DNA of 24,744 bases, taken from assembly GCA_934169775.1 (NCBI GenBank), contig CAKPOI010000024.1:1-24744 (forward strand). Direction: 5' to 3'. The DNA comes from an uncultured Clostridia bacterium. GTDB lineage: Bacteria > Bacillota > Clostridia > TANB77 > CAG-508. A model generated the notes under the pieces. It made no database searches. It saw only the letters and a program-made list of their open reading frames with translations, and was not told the origin of the DNA. Made by a program: the position numbers and the translations under genes. Shown piece by piece: positions 8,249 to 17,287 of this stretch (position 1 is its first letter; the number at the start of each line of letters is the position of its first letter).

Positions 8249-9306
8249 TACTGTTCCTCTAAAAAATCTTTATATAATTTAATAATTTCAACTTTAGATT
8301 TTCCTTGTTTTATTTTTTTATCTTGTTTAACAGTTAAATCTACATTATATAATTCTTTTAATTTTTTTACATTTTCTTTTTTATGTCCAATTACACTATT
8401 TGCATCAATAGGATTTACTGTAATTTCAACTTCTTTTACTTTAGTATTTAATTTTTTTATTTTGCTAACAATAGCATCATACCACATTGCAGTTTCTACT
8501 AATTGTCTAAATGCTGGATGATATGGTCCTGCTATTACTTGGCTTTCTTTACTTTTTGGATCTGATATTTCATCTGTATTTTGTAATCCTACTCTTATAA
8601 TGTCAATATTTTTATCATCAAACATTCTTACTAATTCTTTGCAAATTTCTACAGCTTGTACAACTGTTAAAGCTTTATATTTTTCGTTTTGATAATCTTT
8701 TTCTAGTTTTGTTCCTTTTAAGACTAAAACTGGATAAATGCGTACCATTTTTGGTTTTAGTTTTATTAGGTCTTTTGCAGTATTTATTTCATCTTGTCTT
8801 GTGCTTTCTGGTAATCCTATCATCATTTGATGACCTAATATGAAACCTTTTTTTCTAATTAGTTTTGATGCTTTTTTTACATCTTCGAATGTGTGTCCTC
8901 TACCTGCCTTTTGTAACACATAGTCATTTGATGATTGTACTCCTAATTCTATAGTTTTTACTTTGTACTTTTTTAGTCTTTTTAGAATTTCTTTGTTGAT
9001 ATAATCTGGTCTTGTTGAAATTCTTATACTTTCAACTTTTCCTTGTTTTACATATTCATATGCAAGTTCTAATAGTTCTTCTTGCTTGTTTTCTTCTATT
9101 GCTGTAAAACTTCCTCCAAAAAATGCTATCTCTTTTTCTCCTTCACGATCTTTTATTCCTTCTAAAAATTCATCAATAATTTTTTTGGCATCTTCTTTTG
9201 TTATATTCTTTTTTTGACCACTTATTGATTTTTGATTGCAAAATACGCAATCATTTGGACATCCTAAATGTGGTACAAATACTGGAATAACATATTTCTT
9301 TTTCAT
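8248..9306 (-). CDS. Elp3-like radical SAM protein
   Basis: Radical S-adenosylmethionine enzyme with the cluster motif Cys16-x3-Cys20-x2-Cys23 (LGCPNDCVFCN) near the N-terminus. FFGGSFTA and the RIYPVLVLKGT stretch follow, characteristic of the Elp3/MiaB-like subset annotated as 'oxygen-independent coproporphyrinogen oxidase-like' or 'elongator-like' in clostridia. The acetyltransferase half of true Elp3 is absent, and the substrate is not known. I chose the ATG at 9306. The GTG two codons upstream lies inside the Shine-Dalgarno GGAGGTG and would leave no ribosome site. It follows rnc by 30 nt, so the two are cotranscribed. A REP-like hairpin follows its stop. Confidence 0.88.
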   Translation of the reverse strand: MKKKYVIPVFVPHLGCPNDCVFCNQKSISGQKKNITKEDAKKIIDEFLEGIKDREGEKEIAFFGGSFTAIEENKQEELLELAYEYVKQGKVESIRISTRPDYINKEILKRLKKYKVKTIELGVQSSNDYVLQKAGRGHTFEDVKKASKLIRKKGFILGHQMMIGLPESTRQDEINTAKDLIKLKPKMVRIYPVLVLKGTKLEKDYQNEKYKALTVVQAVEICKELVRMFDDKNIDIIRVGLQNTDEISDPKSKESQVIAGPYHPAFRQLVETAMWYDAIVSKIKKLNTKVKEVEITVNPIDANSVIGHKKENVKKLKELYNVDLTVKQDKKIKQGKSKVEIIKLYKDFLEEQ

Positions 9307-9336
9307 AGACACCTCCTTGAATTTTCTTACTTTTTT

Positions 9337-10020
9337 CTATTTCAAATCTTCTAGTGCTTTTTTTGCAGCTGACATTTCAGCTAATTTTTTACTTTTTCCT
9401 TTTCCTCTTGCAAGTTCTTTACCATTTAATTCTACTTCTGCTTCAAAACTTTTGTTATGATCTGGTCCTGTTTCTTTTATTATTTTGTATACTATTTTTA
9501 CTTTTCCATGTACTTGTAATTTTTCTTGTAACATTGTTTTGTAGTCTTTTTCTCCTACATGTTGTGTTGCAATCGCTATTTCATTTTTTAGATTTTCTAT
9601 GATGAATTTTGATGCTGGTTCTAATCCTCCATCTAAATACATTGCAGCTATTACCGCTTCTACACTATCTGCCAATATTGCAGGTTTTTGATTTCCTTTT
9701 GATTGCTGTTCTGATTTTCCTATATATAAGAAATCACTAAAATCATGTAGTTTTGCTACCTTGTATAAACTTGCTTCACATACCACTGTTGCTCTGACTT
9801 TAGTCATTTCTCCTTCTTTTAGTTTAGGATAGTTTTTGTATATATATTGACTTGATACAAATTCTAGTATACTGTCACCTAAAAACTCTAATTTTTCATT
9901 GCTTTGTAGTTCATGGTCATATGCATATGATGTGTGTGTTAATGCTGTTTTTAACAATTCTATATTTTTGAACTTGTATTGTATGTTTTGTTGTAATTCT
10001 TCTAACTTATTGTTTTTCAA
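9337..10020 (-). CDS. rnc: Ribonuclease III
   Basis: Cleaves double-stranded RNA in rRNA processing and mRNA turnover. The signature NEKLEFLGDS (41-50) provides Glu45 and Asp49, and ILADSVEA supplies Asp118 and Glu121, the metal-binding set. A double-stranded-RNA-binding domain occupies about residues 156-226 and ends with GKSKKLAEMSAAKKAL-type sequence. Length of 227 aa is standard. Translation starts at TTG, supported by AAAGGGAGAG just upstream. A good promoter lies at 10059-10086. It heads a two-gene unit with the radical SAM gene, a linkage common in clostridia. Confidence 0.96.
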   Translation of the reverse strand: MKNNKLEELQQNIQYKFKNIELLKTALTHTSYAYDHELQSNEKLEFLGDSILEFVSSQYIYKNYPKLKEGEMTKVRATVVCEASLYKVAKLHDFSDFLYIGKSEQQSKGNQKPAILADSVEAVIAAMYLDGGLEPASKFIIENLKNEIAIATQHVGEKDYKTMLQEKLQVHGKVKIVYKIIKETGPDHNKSFEAEVELNGKELARGKGKSKKLAEMSAAKKALEDLK

Positions 10021-10058
10021 ACTTTCTCTCCCTTTCTTTTTATTTATTTTTCCTTTAT

Positions 10059-10086
10059 ATTATATACTATTTTACAAAATTTGCAA
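10059..10086 (-). promoter_or_regulatory. SigA-type promoter of rnc
   Basis: On the minus strand TTGCAA (10086-10081) and TATAAT (10064-10059) are separated by 16 nt. This puts the start about 30 nt upstream of the rnc TTG. Confidence 0.65.
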
Positions 10087-10107
10087 GTGATTTTTTCTAA
10101 AAATATA

Positions 10108-10136
10108 TGGACAAGTTTTTAATATTATTATATAAT
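10108..10136 (+). promoter_or_regulatory. Possible promoter of the glucosaminidase gene
   Basis: TGGACA (10108-10113) and TATAAT (10131-10136) are 17 nt apart, divergent from the rnc promoter. The sequence is very A+T-rich, so chance matches are likely. Confidence 0.4.
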
Positions 10137-10221
10137 ATATATTGTAGAAATATGAAGAATTTTGATAGTATGTGCTAGTATTATAGTGCATTTTTATATA
10201 AAGAAAGGGTTGAATTAAATC

Positions 10222-11616
10222 ATGTCTAATAAAAATAGTTATTTTGATACAGATAATCGACAATTGACAGATGTTTTTAAAGAATTGCAGCAAACTCGTC
10301 TACAATATGAAAATCAAAATGTTAAAAAAGCTTCTAAGGTTGCATCTTCTAATACTACTTCATCTGTGAAAAGTACTAAGAGAATAAAAACTACAAATAA
10401 TCCTCATAGTAAAACCTTAAAAATTACACTTGTTTTTGTTCTTTTATTGATTGCTGTAATTATGGCTTTATTAGGTTCAAATTCTATATCTGCTAAAGAT
10501 TCTTCTATAGAATTATATTCTCCTCTGTCTGAGATTGGAAAATCTAGTGTTTCTATAGAAATCAATAGACATCGTTTAAATGCTCATAATATTATAACTT
10601 CAAATGCAGCTCTAGAAACAGTTAAAGAACAAGTTGTTGAGGAGCGTGATATTCCTTTTGAAACTTTACATACAGAAAGAAATCTTTTGCCTAAAGGCGA
10701 AGAAGTTATTTTACAAGAAGGTGTAAATGGTAAGAAAAATGTTACTTTAGTTCGTTCTTATGATAATGGTGAATTAACAGATGAAACTGTTTTAAGTGAA
10801 GAGAAAACTTTGGATTTTGTTCCTCAAATAGTTGATGTTGGTACTTCTGAGTTTTTGGCTAAAATTAAAGCTCATTTAAAAGATACTTTATATTTAACTA
10901 AAGATACTGTTTTGCGTGATGATATGGCAGATACTGCTAATGAACTTGCAGAGATTAAAATGTATTTTGATGTTACTCTTTTAGATTTGCCAAGTGAAGA
11001 TTGGTGCAAAGTTTCTTATGATGGAATTGAAGGTTATTTACCTACAAAAAATCTTACATCTGCTGCTGTATCACCTAATATGCCAGAAAAAAATCGTATT
11101 ACAAAAATTGTTATTAAATTAGATAAAGACATGCCTTTAAATCAATTTTCTGGTTTGACTTTGGCTGATTATAAAAAGATTTTTACTGGTCTTCCAAATG
11201 ATAAAAATAAAATATTTGAGGATAATTACGAAACTTTTTATAATATTGATAAAAAATATAAAATTAATGGTATTTTCTTAGCTTCTTTAGGAATACATGA
11301 AAGTGCTTGGGGTACTTCTCAAATTGCTAATGATAAAAAGAATTTATTTGGATATGGTTCTTATGATGCTACTCCTTATGAATCATCTTATGAGTTTACT
11401 GACTATAAAGATGGTATTGAATTATTAGCTAAGGTTATGGTTAAATATTATATTAATCCTGTAGGTACTAAAATCTATGATAATGAGAAGGCTTTGGCTA
11501 CATATTATAATGGCCCTACTATTGCTGATGTTAATATCAGATATGCTAGTGATGAAAATTGGCATGAAAAAGTGTACAGTTATATGGAAATGTTATATAA
11601 ACGTTTGGAAAAATAA
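10222..11616 (+). CDS. Membrane-anchored G5/SH3/N-acetylglucosaminidase
   Basis: A cell-wall hydrolase of the LytG/AcmA (glycoside hydrolase 73) type that probably cleaves glycan strands during growth. A basic cytoplasmic N-terminal stretch (1-65) precedes one membrane helix (66-85). A G5-like domain covers about 135-205, with QEGVNGKKNVT and the trailing VDVGTSE. An SH3-like segment is at about 222-283 (WCKVSYDGIEGYLP). The glucosaminidase domain is at about 335-460, with probable catalytic Glu360 in LGIHESAWGTSQIA and the family's NLFGYGSYD. The long cytoplasmic tail and absence of a signal-peptidase site mean the enzyme stays tethered. AGAAAGGG lies about 12 nt before the ATG. A terminator follows at 11652-11695. 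Confidence 0.88.
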   Translation: MSNKNSYFDTDNRQLTDVFKELQQTRLQYENQNVKKASKVASSNTTSSVKSTKRIKTTNNPHSKTLKITLVFVLLLIAVIMALLGSNSISAKDSSIELYSPLSEIGKSSVSIEINRHRLNAHNIITSNAALETVKEQVVEERDIPFETLHTERNLLPKGEEVILQEGVNGKKNVTLVRSYDNGELTDETVLSEEKTLDFVPQIVDVGTSEFLAKIKAHLKDTLYLTKDTVLRDDMADTANELAEIKMYFDVTLLDLPSEDWCKVSYDGIEGYLPTKNLTSAAVSPNMPEKNRITKIVIKLDKDMPLNQFSGLTLADYKKIFTGLPNDKNKIFEDNYETFYNIDKKYKINGIFLASLGIHESAWGTSQIANDKKNLFGYGSYDATPYESSYEFTDYKDGIELLAKVMVKYYINPVGTKIYDNEKALATYYNGPTIADVNIRYASDENWHEKVYSYMEMLYKRLEK

Positions 11617-11651
11617 AGTTTGAAAATAATTATAATTTTGGTAGCGTTAAG

Positions 11652-11695
11652 TTTAAAATTCTAGGAAATGCGAAATAGATTCCTAGAATTTTAAA
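11652..11695 (+). terminator. Hairpin after the glucosaminidase gene
   Basis: A perfect 16-bp stem (11652-11667 with 11680-11695) encloses a 12-nt loop. The following tract is A+T-rich rather than a clean T-run, so termination may be partial and the next gene could be read through. Confidence 0.6.
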
Positions 11696-11738
11696 TATAT
11701 TATTAATTAAATCGTATTTATTAAGGAGGAATTTACAA

Positions 11739-12578
11739 ATGAATTTTAAGTTTAAAGTTAAACATCCTAAACTTATATTGACTTTATTGATTGTTATATT
11801 GATACTTTGTGTTTTAGCTTATTCTTATATTTTTTATGCAAGGTATTCTAGGAACGAATTTGTTAATCAGTCTTTAAGAATTTCTGAACAGAATCAGCTT
11901 TCTGTTTTTAAAGTGAGTAAAATTTTAATTTATAGTAGTGCAAATGCTATAAATAATCGTTCTGATAATTCTTTGGAAGATTTAAATATTTGTCAGTATA
12001 CTGATATTGCTATTTATATTGATAATACTTCTTCTATTTCTGATTTGACAACGCAAAATACTGTTAAGGAATTATGGATTGATAATATTAAAATTACACC
12101 TAATAGTGATTTGGGCTCACAAGTTTTAAATTATAAAAATTTGAATAATTTTGGTAAGTTTGATAATTTGTCTTCCGCCGATAATTCTCGTATTAACTTT
12201 AATATTGTTAATACAAATGAGCAAAATGAATCTTCAGATTATTCTACTCCAACTTTTTATACTGATTGCTCTAATCCTATTTCTTTGGGTTATGTGAATT
12301 CTGGAATTGTTAAAAATTATTCTATTCATGATGATGTGAATTCTGTTGTTTTGAATGGTAAACTTCTTCAACAAGCAAATGTTGATTTGTCTCAAATTGG
12401 TTATAATTTGACTTTTGATATTCATATTAAAAATTATGATGATGATTCTTTTGTTTATCATTCTAATATTGATGTTGATTTGAATACTCAAAACAAGGAT
12501 ATTTATAATGGATATTTGTATCAAACTAGAAATAATACTTCTGGTAATGAATATGTATTTTTTAAGGAAGTTCAATAA
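11739..12578 (+). CDS. Membrane-anchored protein of unknown function
   Basis: I do not recognise a family. The protein has a basic N-terminus (about 1-12), one strongly hydrophobic segment (about 13-35) acting as signal anchor, and then about 240 residues predicted outside the cell. That part is rich in Asn, Ser, Asp and Tyr with alternating hydrophobic residues, suggesting beta structure. It has few cysteines and no evident catalytic motif. AAGGAGGAA gives an ideal ribosome site. It sits 120 nt behind the glucosaminidase in the same direction and shares its T-ending codon preference, so an envelope role is a reasonable guess only. Stop is followed within 20 nt by the tRNA terminator hairpin. 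Confidence 0.8.
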   Translation: MNFKFKVKHPKLILTLLIVILILCVLAYSYIFYARYSRNEFVNQSLRISEQNQLSVFKVSKILIYSSANAINNRSDNSLEDLNICQYTDIAIYIDNTSSISDLTTQNTVKELWIDNIKITPNSDLGSQVLNYKNLNNFGKFDNLSSADNSRINFNIVNTNEQNESSDYSTPTFYTDCSNPISLGYVNSGIVKNYSIHDDVNSVVLNGKLLQQANVDLSQIGYNLTFDIHIKNYDDDSFVYHSNIDVDLNTQNKDIYNGYLYQTRNNTSGNEYVFFKEVQ

Positions 12579-12594
12579 TAGTAAACAAAAAAAC

Positions 12595-12651
12595 TCCCTA
12601 TTTTCATAGTTTGAGATCTTTTGGATATTCTCAAATGCTATCAAATAGGGA
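12595..12651 (-). terminator. Terminator of the tRNA-Gly/tRNA-Cys transcript
   Basis: TCCCTATTT (12595-12603) pairs with AAATAGGGA (12643-12651), and TTTGAGA (12610-12616) with TCTCAAA (12629-12635) extends the stem. On the minus strand the hairpin is followed by GTTTTTTTG, the expected U-run. It may also serve the rightward gene ending at 12578. Confidence 0.75.
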
Positions 12652-12656
12652 TAGTT

Positions 12657-12730
12657 TGGAGGCGACACCCGGAATCGAACCGGGGATCAGAGTTTTGCAG
12701 ACTCGTGCCTTACCGCTTGGCTATATCGCC
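12657..12730 (-). tRNA. tRNA-Cys (GCA), CCA encoded
   Basis: The minus strand folds into a complete cloverleaf. The acceptor stem is GGCGATA at 12730 with matching 3' GTCGCC, the T-arm contains GGTTCGAATCC, and the anticodon loop is CTGCAAA with GCA at its centre. CCA is encoded at 12659-12657. It lies downstream of tRNA-Gly on the same transcript. Confidence 0.95.
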
Positions 12731-12764
12731 ATATATTAATACTATTTTAAGTAATAACAATGTA

Positions 12765-12840
12765 TGGAGCGGGAAACGGGGCTCAAACCCGCGACCTCTG
12801 CCTTGGCAAGGCAGCGCTCTATCAACTGAGCTATTCCCGC
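12765..12840 (-). tRNA. tRNA-Gly (GCC), CCA encoded
   Basis: The minus strand starts GCGGGAATAGCTCAG, with D-arm, the anticodon stem CTGCC/GGCAG around TTGCCAA (anticodon GCC), T-arm GGGTTTGAGCCCC, and acceptor CCCGC followed by T and encoded CCA. It is the first gene of the tRNA pair. Confidence 0.96.
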
Positions 12841-12873
12841 ATATAATATATACCTTTTCAAGATACATTTTAT

Positions 12874-12902
12874 ATGATATCAAATTTTTTTTGCATTGTC
12901 AA
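12874..12902 (-). promoter_or_regulatory. Promoter of the tRNA pair
   Basis: TTGACA (12902-12897) and TATCAT (12879-12874) on the minus strand are separated by 17 nt. This places transcription start about 27 nt before tRNA-Gly. Confidence 0.7.
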
Positions 12903-13014
12903 GGCATATATAAATGTTTTTATAATTTATTTTTATATAAAGGAGATAAGATTTCGGAACTTATCTACTATTTGATATTTGGACTACTTGAACTGTAATT
13001 TTAGCACAATATTT

Positions 13015-14493
13015 TTAATTTCCAATTGGAGCAAAATCATCAGTTACAATTTTAGAATCAGTACTAAAGTCTAATACTTCTGTGTCTAATAAGTTTTTGT
13101 ATTCCAAATATTTATTTTCATCTGCTTCTGGATTGCCTTTTATTCCGATTAATATTAAATTTTGATATTGTGTTTTATCATCTGTTTTTACTGCATATAT
13201 TTTTACATCATCAAATACCGCCTTATATGTTGCATATTCATATTTTGCAAATTTTGCTTCATTTCCTTCTAATGATGATAATATATTTGTTATAACCATA
13301 CCATTTGTATTTAATTTTTCTTTGACTTTGCACATTGCTTCATATGTGGTTAATTCAAATGGTGCATTTAATCCTTTAAAAGCATCTATCAAAATAGTAT
13401 CATATTTTTCTTTACTATAGTTTATGTAGCTTCTTCCATCTTGATGATATATTTTTAGATTTTTATTATTTATATCTAATCCAAATTCTTCTATTGCTAA
13501 ATTTGTCATTGTATTGTCTATTTCTACTACATCTATTTGCTTATCCGGATATTTTTCTAAATAATGTCTTGGGTATGTATATGCTGCTCCACCTATTATT
13601 AAAGTTTTATTTGCATTTTTATTTGTATAATCAAATAAATCATAATATTTTAAATATTGTGCGCCCATCTCCCCAGTTTCTTGATTTATATATGATTCTA
13701 AGCCTCTATCGACTTGCAATGTTTTATATTCTCCATTTGAATTTTTTATGTCTTTTACCCATATTCTACTATATTCTGAGTCAACATCTTTTATGATATC
13801 TTTGTGTTCGTTTTGGAATAATTTTTTCCCAATTATATATGTAAGTATTATTAATACTAATACGACTATTATTTTTGCAAAGTATTTTTTACTTTTTTTT
13901 GGATATAGTGCAATTGATAATAAATATAATATTATACTACTTCCTAAAATTATATTTCTTACTCCAATATTTGGTATTAATATAAAACCTGCTACAAAAG
14001 TGCCTATAATACTTCCTATTGTAGAGAATGATGATATTTTCCCTGATACCTTCCCAACTTCTTTTTCTTCTTCGTTTTTTAGTCTTACTGCTATTGGTGA
14101 TGCTGTAGCTAGCATAAAGCTTGGCATTCCAAATAAGAACATTGCAGATATTATTGCTACAGTGATTAAACTTGGTATTGTTTCAGCTAATTGATTAACT
14201 ATTATTGTTTCAAATATTGATATAAAACTAGTACTTATTGCTGATATTAGTATAAATTGGGATAAGTCTTTTAGGTCTTTATTGTTGTCTGCTATTTTTC
14301 CTCCTACCCAATATCCTAAACTCATGCTTGTAAGCATTATGCCTATTATTGTTGTCCAAATTAGATTAGAGCTTCCTACATATGGAGATAATACTCTTGC
14401 AGCTACAAGCTCTAATACCATTCCCATTGCACCACATATAAAGACAGTTAATTCTAGTTTATGATTTTTTAGTTTCTCCATTTTTACCGCCAT
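13015..14493 (-). CDS. Membrane-fused spermidine-synthase-like protein
   Basis: The N-terminal half (about 1-215) holds six or seven hydrophobic helices, starting with CGAMGMVLELVAARVLSPYVG, as in 'fused MFS/spermidine synthase' proteins. After a lysine-rich stretch, residues ~230-485 form a Rossmann methyltransferase-like domain of the polyamine synthase type. It has a nucleotide-binding GGAAYTYPRHYL, an acidic VVEID and YDTILIDAFKG. Whether it makes spermidine or another product is unknown, and no polyamine gene is adjacent. The start is uncertain: ATG at 14493 lies 7 nt after the topA stop without a clear Shine-Dalgarno, so it may be translationally coupled. An alternative ATG at 14481 has a weak GGCGG upstream. 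Confidence 0.85.
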   Translation of the reverse strand: MAVKMEKLKNHKLELTVFICGAMGMVLELVAARVLSPYVGSSNLIWTTIIGIMLTSMSLGYWVGGKIADNNKDLKDLSQFILISAISTSFISIFETIIVNQLAETIPSLITVAIISAMFLFGMPSFMLATASPIAVRLKNEEEKEVGKVSGKISSFSTIGSIIGTFVAGFILIPNIGVRNIILGSSIILYLLSIALYPKKSKKYFAKIIVVLVLIILTYIIGKKLFQNEHKDIIKDVDSEYSRIWVKDIKNSNGEYKTLQVDRGLESYINQETGEMGAQYLKYYDLFDYTNKNANKTLIIGGAAYTYPRHYLEKYPDKQIDVVEIDNTMTNLAIEEFGLDINNKNLKIYHQDGRSYINYSKEKYDTILIDAFKGLNAPFELTTYEAMCKVKEKLNTNGMVITNILSSLEGNEAKFAKYEYATYKAVFDDVKIYAVKTDDKTQYQNLILIGIKGNPEADENKYLEYKNLLDTEVLDFSTDSKIVTDDFAPIGN

Positions 14494-14499
14494 TGTTTT

Positions 14500-16596
14500 T
14501 TATATTTTTTTATTAACTTTTTTTGTCTTTTTATTTTTTGTTGTAGTAATCTTTTTTGTAGTTTTTTTAGCTTTTTTTGTCGTAGTTTTTACATCTGCTG
14601 CATCTTCTGGATTCCATTTTTCTCCAACTTTTGGTTTGTTCCATGAAATATAATCACATGATTGTGGGTTGTTCTCACATATATAATAATTTTTTCTTCT
14701 TTTTGTTTTTCTTACTTGCACTTTTGCTCCACATTTTGGACAAGGTACATCTATTGTTTCTACTATTGGCTTTATATTTCTACATTCTGGAAATCCTGGA
14801 CATGCTAAAAATTTTCCATATCTTCCGTATTTGTATACCATCATTCTTCCACATTTATCACATTGTACGTCAGATACTTCGTCAACTAATTTTACATGCT
14901 CTAATTCTTTTTCTACTTTTTCTACTTCTTGCTCAAATGGCCCATAGAATTCGCGAATCATTTTTTTCCATTCTTCTTTGCCTTCTGCTATTTCATCAAA
15001 TTCGTTTTCTATTTTAGCTGTGAATTCTACATTTATAACATCTGCAAAGTTTTCAATTAATAATTTGTTTACTATTCTTCCTAATTCTGTTGGTTGTAGC
15101 TGTTTTTGTATTTTTTCGATATATCTTCTTTCTAATATTGTTGTAATTGTAGGAGAATATGTACTAGGTCTTCCTATTCCTTTTTCTTCTAATATCTTTA
15201 CTAAACTTGCTTCTGTATATCTTGCAGGTGGTTCTGTAAAACTTTGTTTTGGATTTATTTTTTCAAGTTTTACTTCTTGATTTTCTACTAATTCTGGTAA
15301 CATTCCTTCTTCTTGTTCTTCTTTTCCATCAGTTCCTTCTACATATAGTGTCATAAATCCTTTAAATTTTAAATTTTGTCCATTTGCTTTAAAATCATGT
15401 TCATTTGCTTTTATATTAACTGCCATTGTGTCATAAATTGCTGGTTTCATTTGGCTTGCTATAAAGCGAACATATATTAATCTATATAATTTGTATTGAT
15501 CTGGTGTTAATTCTCCTTTTATACTCTCTGGATCTATATTTATATATGTTGGTCTTATACCTTCATGTGCATCTTGAGCATCTTTTCCTGTTTTATAATA
15601 GCGGTTTTCATAGTATTGTTCTCCATATTTACCTATTATTTGCTCTTTTGCTGCTGCTCTTGCTTCTTCTGAAATTCTTGTAGAGTCTGTTCTCATATAT
15701 GTTATTAATCCAATTGTTCCTTTTTCATGAATTTTTACCCCTTCATATAAACCTTGTGCTACAGACATTGTTTTCTTTAAAGTAAATCCTAATTTTCTTG
15801 ATGCTTCTTGTTGCATTGTACTTGTAGTAAAAGGTGGTGCTGGTGTTCTTTTTCTTTCACCTTTTTTTACTTCTGTTACAATATATTTGGCATTTTTTAT
15901 ATTTTCTAATATTTCATTTGTTTCTCCTTGTGAATGAATTTCTTGCTTTTTGCCATTTTTTCCGAAATATCTTGCTTGAAATATTTTTTTACTTTTTTCG
16001 TCTTTTAATTCTGCATATATATTCCAGTATTCTTCTGGTATGAATTTTTCTATTTCTTCTTCTCTATCAACTATTAATTTTACTGCTACTGATTGTACTC
16101 TACCTGCTGAAAGCCCTCTTTTTACTTTTTTCCATAAAACAGGACTTATCTTATATCCAACAATTCTGTCTAGTACTCTCCTTGCTTGTTGTGCGTCAAC
16201 TAAGTTTATATCTATATCTCTTGGTTCTTTTATGGCTTTTTGTACTGCTGTTTTTGTAATTTCATTAAATGTTACTCTTGTAATGTTTTTTGCATCTTCA
16301 TTTAATATTGTTGCTAAATGCCAAGCTATTGCTTCTCCTTCACGATCAGGGTCAGTCGCTAAATATACTGTTTTTGCTTGTTTTGCATCTTTTTTTAATG
16401 TCTTTATTAAATCTCCTTTTCCCCTTATATTTATATATTGTGGCTCAAAGTCATGTTCTATATCTATTCCCATTTTTGATTTTGGTAAATCTCTAATATG
16501 TCCCATCGAAGCGACTACTTTAGTGCTTCCTCCTAAGAATTTTTTTATTGTATTTGCTTTTGCTGGAGATTCAACTATTATTAATTTATCTGCCAT
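14500..16596 (-). CDS. topA: DNA topoisomerase I
   Basis: Type IA enzyme that relaxes negative supercoils. The TOPRIM domain begins at residue 3 with Glu9 and contains DPDREGE (82-88). The active-site tyrosine is Tyr300 in GLITYMRTDSTR, with Arg302 beside it. Two C-terminal four-cysteine zinc modules are visible, CDKC...CPGFPEC and CPKC...CENNPQSC. A tail of about 25 residues follows, made largely of Lys and Thr, which probably binds DNA non-specifically. Length is 698 aa, normal for Firmicutes. AAAGGA lies about 11 nt upstream of the ATG, and a SigA promoter is at 16689-16717. The downstream membrane protein starts 7 nt after the stop. Confidence 0.97.
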   Translation of the reverse strand: MADKLIIVESPAKANTIKKFLGGSTKVVASMGHIRDLPKSKMGIDIEHDFEPQYINIRGKGDLIKTLKKDAKQAKTVYLATDPDREGEAIAWHLATILNEDAKNITRVTFNEITKTAVQKAIKEPRDIDINLVDAQQARRVLDRIVGYKISPVLWKKVKRGLSAGRVQSVAVKLIVDREEEIEKFIPEEYWNIYAELKDEKSKKIFQARYFGKNGKKQEIHSQGETNEILENIKNAKYIVTEVKKGERKRTPAPPFTTSTMQQEASRKLGFTLKKTMSVAQGLYEGVKIHEKGTIGLITYMRTDSTRISEEARAAAKEQIIGKYGEQYYENRYYKTGKDAQDAHEGIRPTYINIDPESIKGELTPDQYKLYRLIYVRFIASQMKPAIYDTMAVNIKANEHDFKANGQNLKFKGFMTLYVEGTDGKEEQEEGMLPELVENQEVKLEKINPKQSFTEPPARYTEASLVKILEEKGIGRPSTYSPTITTILERRYIEKIQKQLQPTELGRIVNKLLIENFADVINVEFTAKIENEFDEIAEGKEEWKKMIREFYGPFEQEVEKVEKELEHVKLVDEVSDVQCDKCGRMMVYKYGRYGKFLACPGFPECRNIKPIVETIDVPCPKCGAKVQVRKTKRRKNYYICENNPQSCDYISWNKPKVGEKWNPEDAADVKTTTKKAKKTTKKITTTKNKKTKKVNKKI

Positions 16597-16688
16597 CTTT
16601 GTTCATTCCTTTCTAAAGGCTGAAATTTGGTTGAAAAATTATGTTCTTATTTATTTCAACAATTCTTTCTTAATTTTTCTCTTACAGT

Positions 16689-16717
16689 ATTTTAGACTAT
16701 ATTTAGGGATTTTGCAA
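16689..16717 (-). promoter_or_regulatory. Promoter of topA
   Basis: On the minus strand TTGCAA (16717-16712) and TAAAAT (16694-16689) are 17 nt apart, giving a leader of about 85 nt. It lies just beyond the terminator of the preceding gene. Confidence 0.55.
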
Positions 16718-16743
16718 GTTTTTTTTATTTTTAAGTAAAAATT

Positions 16744-16782
16744 AGTTACAGTTTTGTGTTTATTAAACACTTTGCTGTAACT
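16744..16782 (-). terminator. Terminator after the 104-aa protein gene
   Basis: AGTTACAG (16744-16751) pairs with CTGTAACT (16775-16782), and an inner GTGTTT/AAACAC stem continues the hairpin. On the minus strand it is followed by AATTTTTAC. With the promoter at 17161-17189 this makes the small gene monocistronic. Confidence 0.7.
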
Positions 16783-16794
16783 GATTTAAAATTT

Positions 16795-17109
16795 TTAGCT
16801 AAGATATTCTGGTTGTAAATCTTTTATTATTTCTTCAACTGCAACTGGAGTAACTTCTTTTTCTTTTAGTATTGATAATAGATTTTCTATTTTTCTTTCA
16901 TCTGCACTTATGTCTTTTACTTCTCTGGATACAATTTTAATATTATCTGGTATATATTCTGTTTTTACTACACTTATACCAAATCTATCATTTTCTTTGT
17001 TTCCTTGCCTTTCAATGCTTTTATAGTACTCTAATTTTATTGGATAAAATATTCCTTCTTTCTCTAATTTTGATTTTGCAATAAATTTGCCTCCGTAAAA
17101 TGTTTTCAT
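16795..17109 (-). CDS. Small conserved-looking protein, possibly DUF6514
   Basis: A soluble protein of 104 aa without membrane segments or cysteines. The N-terminus looks like a two- or three-strand beta sheet (FYPIKLEYYKSIERQ, then FGISVVKTEYI). The C-terminal half is helical and charged (DERKIENLLSILKEKEV). The pattern recalls the clostridial DUF6514 family, but this is from memory and not certain; the function is unknown. It has a strong ribosome site (AAGGGGGG), a good promoter and its own terminator, so it is very likely a real, independently expressed gene. Confidence 0.8.
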   Translation of the reverse strand: MKTFYGGKFIAKSKLEKEGIFYPIKLEYYKSIERQGNKENDRFGISVVKTEYIPDNIKIVSREVKDISADERKIENLLSILKEKEVTPVAVEEIIKDLQPEYLS

Positions 17110-17160
17110 AAAAATCCCCCCTTATTTCCTATAGCTTTTTTATATCTCAATGTTTTACTA

Positions 17161-17189
17161 ATGATAAACCTATTGGGAAATTTTTTCAA
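17161..17189 (-). promoter_or_regulatory. Promoter of the 104-aa protein gene
   Basis: On the minus strand TTGAAA (17189-17184) and TATCAT (17166-17161) have 17 nt between them, about 50 nt upstream of the start codon. Confidence 0.6.
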
Positions 17190-17287
17190 GTACTTTTTGG
17201 AATTTTTTTCCTTTTTTCATTGACACTTTTTATTTTTATTCGACATAATATGTTTTTTTATGTTTTAATCTATTATTTTTATAATTT

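Noticed and set aside
12949..12974. AGATAAG/CTTATCT hairpin as a terminator for the membrane-fused synthase gene
   Set aside because: Only a 7-bp A+T-rich stem, and no U-run follows on the minus strand.
12621..12998. Rightward frame of 125 codons across the tRNA genes
   Set aside because: It is the reverse reading of tRNA-Cys and tRNA-Gly; its SNRGSE and GSNPRPL-type strings are the usual artefact of translating tRNA T-arms.
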